Assembly: GCA_937871985.1 (NCBI GenBank)
Contig: CALMPB010000111.1
Coordinates: 1-7,518, forward strand
Source of the DNA: an uncultured Burkholderiaceae bacterium
GTDB taxonomy: Bacteria > Pseudomonadota > Gammaproteobacteria > Burkholderiales > Burkholderiaceae
Reading direction: 5' to 3'
DNA: 7,518 nucleotides
Numbering within the stretch: the stretch's first letter is position 1; the number at the start of each line of letters is the position of its first letter. This document shows, piece by piece, positions 5,582 to 7,518 of the stretch. The notes under the pieces were generated by a model, which was not told where the DNA came from, made no database searches, and saw only the letters and a list, made by a program, of their open reading frames with translations. Made by a program: the position numbers and the translations under genes.

Positions 5582-7492
5582 ATGTGCGGCATTGCGGGAT
5601 GGTATCGGCGCGGCAACCGCAATGTCGATCAGAGCATCGTCAAGACCCAGTGCGACACGATCGTGCACCGCGGCCCGGATGACGAGGGAATCCTGATCGA
5701 TGGCGATCTCGGCATGGGAATGCGCCGGCTGAGCATCGTCGATCTGGCCGGCGGCCATCAGCCTATCGAGAGCCCCGACAGGCGGCATGTCATTGTCTTC
5801 AATGGCGAGATATACAACCACCTCGACCTCAGGACCGAGCTGGAAGCCAGAGGCCACGCGTTCACGAGGCGCAGCGACACCGAAACCATCTTGTCGGCCT
5901 ACCGCGAATGGGGGGATGCGGCCTGGGCCCGGCTAGAGGGCATGTTCGCCGTAGCAATCTGGGACCGCCGGGAACGCCGCCTGACGCTGGCCCGCGATCC
6001 CATCGGCATCAAGCCCCTCTATCTGACCGAGCAGGACGGCGGCCTCGCCTTCGCTTCCGAGCTCCCTGCGCTGGAAGTCCTGCCGGGCCACCGCTTCGAT
6101 GTATCGCCCCGCGCCGTGCACGATTTCTTCAGCTTCGGCCATATCAGAACCCCGCGCAGCATCTACGCGCAGGTTCGCTCCCTCCGCCCCGGATACTTCC
6201 TGACCCTGGGCCCGGACGGGGAAGCGGCCGAGACCTCCTATTGGCGCCCGCAGTACCGCCAAGGCGAGCAGCGCTCCGAGCAGGAATGGATCGAGACCTT
6301 CCGCGAGCGCTGGCTCAAGACAGTCGAGCAGCACATGCTGAGCGACGTCGAAGTGGGGGCCTTCCTGTCCGGCGGCATCGATTCTGCCGCCGTCGTGGCC
6401 GCGATGTCGAAGCTGGGCGGTCCGCCCGTCCGCACCTTCACGATCGGCTTCCCGGTAGAGCGTTTCAACGAGGCTCCGGCCGCCGAAAGCGTCGCCAAGC
6501 ACCTGGGCTGCCGGCATACGACGCGCATTATCGACCTCAAGCTGGCGCGCGACATCCTTCCTGACGTTCAGCGCTGCTACGGCGAGCCCTTCGCCGATCC
6601 TTCCGCAGTGCCGACCTGGTACGTGTCCCAGGTCGCGCGGGAGCAGGTGAAAGTCGCGCTTTCCGGCGACGGCGGCGACGAGCTTTTCATGGGCTACAAG
6701 CGCCACCGGACGGAGCGCAAGATCGGCCGGATGAATCCTGTCGCGCGCCGTCTCGCCCAGACGGTGGCTGGCTGGCCCTCGACGCCAATCAAGGCGCTCA
6801 ATCCCGCATTGCACCGCGTCCAGAAGGCGCTGGGCAGCGCGGGGCTACCCGACGGCGTCAGCCGCTTCTTCGCCCGCACGCAGATCACTTCCCCGGCCAT
6901 GCGCGCCAGGGTCTACGATCCTGCCTTTCTCCAGACCGTGGAAGGCAGCCACCCCTTCGAGCAGCTTCGGGACGAGTATTTCCCGGACCCGGCCGAGACG
7001 ATCTCTCGCGATCCGCTCGAGCAGTTCGTGCATGCCGACCTTGCTCTCAATCTCCCTTCGGCCATGCTGACCAAGGTGGACCGGGCGAGCATGGCCCATT
7101 CGCTGGAAGTTCGCGTGCCGATGCTCGGCCCCAGCTTCGTCAACTGGGCGCTCTCCGTCCCAACGGAGATGAAGATGCGCGGGACTGTCGGCAAGTATGT
7201 GGTCAAGCAGGCCATTGCACCCTGGCTCCCGGAAGGTTTCATCAACCGGCCCAAGCGCGGCTTTGCGATCCCGCTGCAGGATTGGTTCGCCGGCGATTTC
7301 GGCGGCTTCGCGCAGGAACTCTGGCAGACAAGTTCATTCCGCCACGCCGGCTTCCTGTCGCAAAGCGGCGTCGACACCGTCTTCGAGGAACATCGGACAG
7401 CCAAACGCGATCACGGGCGCTTCCTCTACGCGCTGACCATCTTCTGCCTGTGGTGGGACGGTTATCAGGCGAAGAAATCGTCGTTTCGATGA
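5582..7492 (+). CDS. asnB: Glutamine-hydrolysing asparagine synthetase-type amidotransferase
   Basis: This 636-residue cytoplasmic enzyme takes ammonia from glutamine and uses ATP to amidate a carboxylate, either aspartate or, in polysaccharide clusters, a sugar acid or another precursor. The class II glutaminase domain (about 2-210) has nucleophile C2 after the removable Met, and glutamine-binding R49, N74-G-E76 and D99 match the E. coli AsnB residues I know. The synthetase domain (about 235-620) has the pyrophosphatase loop S263-G-G-I-D-S268, then S-G-D-G-G-D-E-L-F at 361-369, K498-V-D-R-A-S and L-E-V-R-V-P after it, and K-R-G-F near the C-terminus. Length is near that of the exosortase-A-associated amidotransferases (about 630), longer than E. 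coli AsnB. The transferase gene ends 79 bases upstream on the same strand, suggesting a shared operon and a role in surface glycan modification. A true asparagine synthetase role cannot be excluded. Confidence 0.93.
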   Translation: MCGIAGWYRRGNRNVDQSIVKTQCDTIVHRGPDDEGILIDGDLGMGMRRLSIVDLAGGHQPIESPDRRHVIVFNGEIYNHLDLRTELEARGHAFTRRSDTETILSAYREWGDAAWARLEGMFAVAIWDRRERRLTLARDPIGIKPLYLTEQDGGLAFASELPALEVLPGHRFDVSPRAVHDFFSFGHIRTPRSIYAQVRSLRPGYFLTLGPDGEAAETSYWRPQYRQGEQRSEQEWIETFRERWLKTVEQHMLSDVEVGAFLSGGIDSAAVVAAMSKLGGPPVRTFTIGFPVERFNEAPAAESVAKHLGCRHTTRIIDLKLARDILPDVQRCYGEPFADPSAVPTWYVSQVAREQVKVALSGDGGDELFMGYKRHRTERKIGRMNPVARRLAQTVAGWPSTPIKALNPALHRVQKALGSAGLPDGVSRFFARTQITSPAMRARVYDPAFLQTVEGSHPFEQLRDEYFPDPAETISRDPLEQFVHADLALNLPSAMLTKVDRASMAHSLEVRVPMLGPSFVNWALSVPTEMKMRGTVGKYVVKQAIAPWLPEGFINRPKRGFAIPLQDWFAGDFGGFAQELWQTSSFRHAGFLSQSGVDTVFEEHRTAKRDHGRFLYALTIFCLWWDGYQAKKSSFR

Positions 7493-7518
7493 CAGCTGCT
7501 GCGGCGTGCCTTGCGTAG

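Noticed and set aside
7489..7518. An ATG overlapping the amidotransferase stop (ATGA), looking like a coupled next gene
   Set aside because: The frame reads only nine codons before TAG at 7516-7518, so it is not the start of a downstream gene as written.

Overview
The window is GC-rich throughout its genes, with codons that mostly end in G or C. It looks like an alphaproteobacterium, most likely a sphingomonad. The main pointers are a CDP-glycerol-transferase-like GT-B protein of a type I associate with sphingomonad polysaccharide loci, a PATR-repeat autotransporter, and an asparagine-synthetase-type amidotransferase. The taxonomic call comes from remembered family resemblance, not a search.

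Layout from left to right. (1) Positions 3-3206 (+): a large type V autotransporter cut at its 5' end by the window edge, with a signal peptide remnant, an unassigned N-terminal domain, a 64-residue tandem repeat array, a stalk region and a C-terminal beta-barrel. A GC-rich hairpin follows it. (2) Positions 3207-3591: no confident gene. It holds a low-confidence small ORF and what looks like decayed coding DNA, both on the minus strand. (3) Positions 3592-4203 (-): a HigB2/HigA2-type toxin-antitoxin operon. The antitoxin is intact, but the toxin is frameshifted at about position 4000. A perfect 19-bp palindrome upstream is a good candidate operator. (4) Positions 4204-4368: the divergent intergenic region. 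(5) Positions 4369-5502 (+): the GT-B transferase. (6) Positions 5582-7492 (+): a full-length glutamine-hydrolysing amidotransferase with all active-site motifs present.

How the parts fit. The last two genes share a strand, lie 79 bp apart and probably belong to one surface-polysaccharide operon that continues beyond the window: one would transfer a substituent or sugar, the other would amidate a precursor. The autotransporter is a separate envelope unit. The toxin-antitoxin module and degraded DNA between them look like an accessory insertion that is decaying. I found no RNA gene, CRISPR array, complete insertion sequence or origin. The most noteworthy signal is the broken toxin with an intact coupled antitoxin and operator. 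I do not see convincing evidence for a wholly new system.
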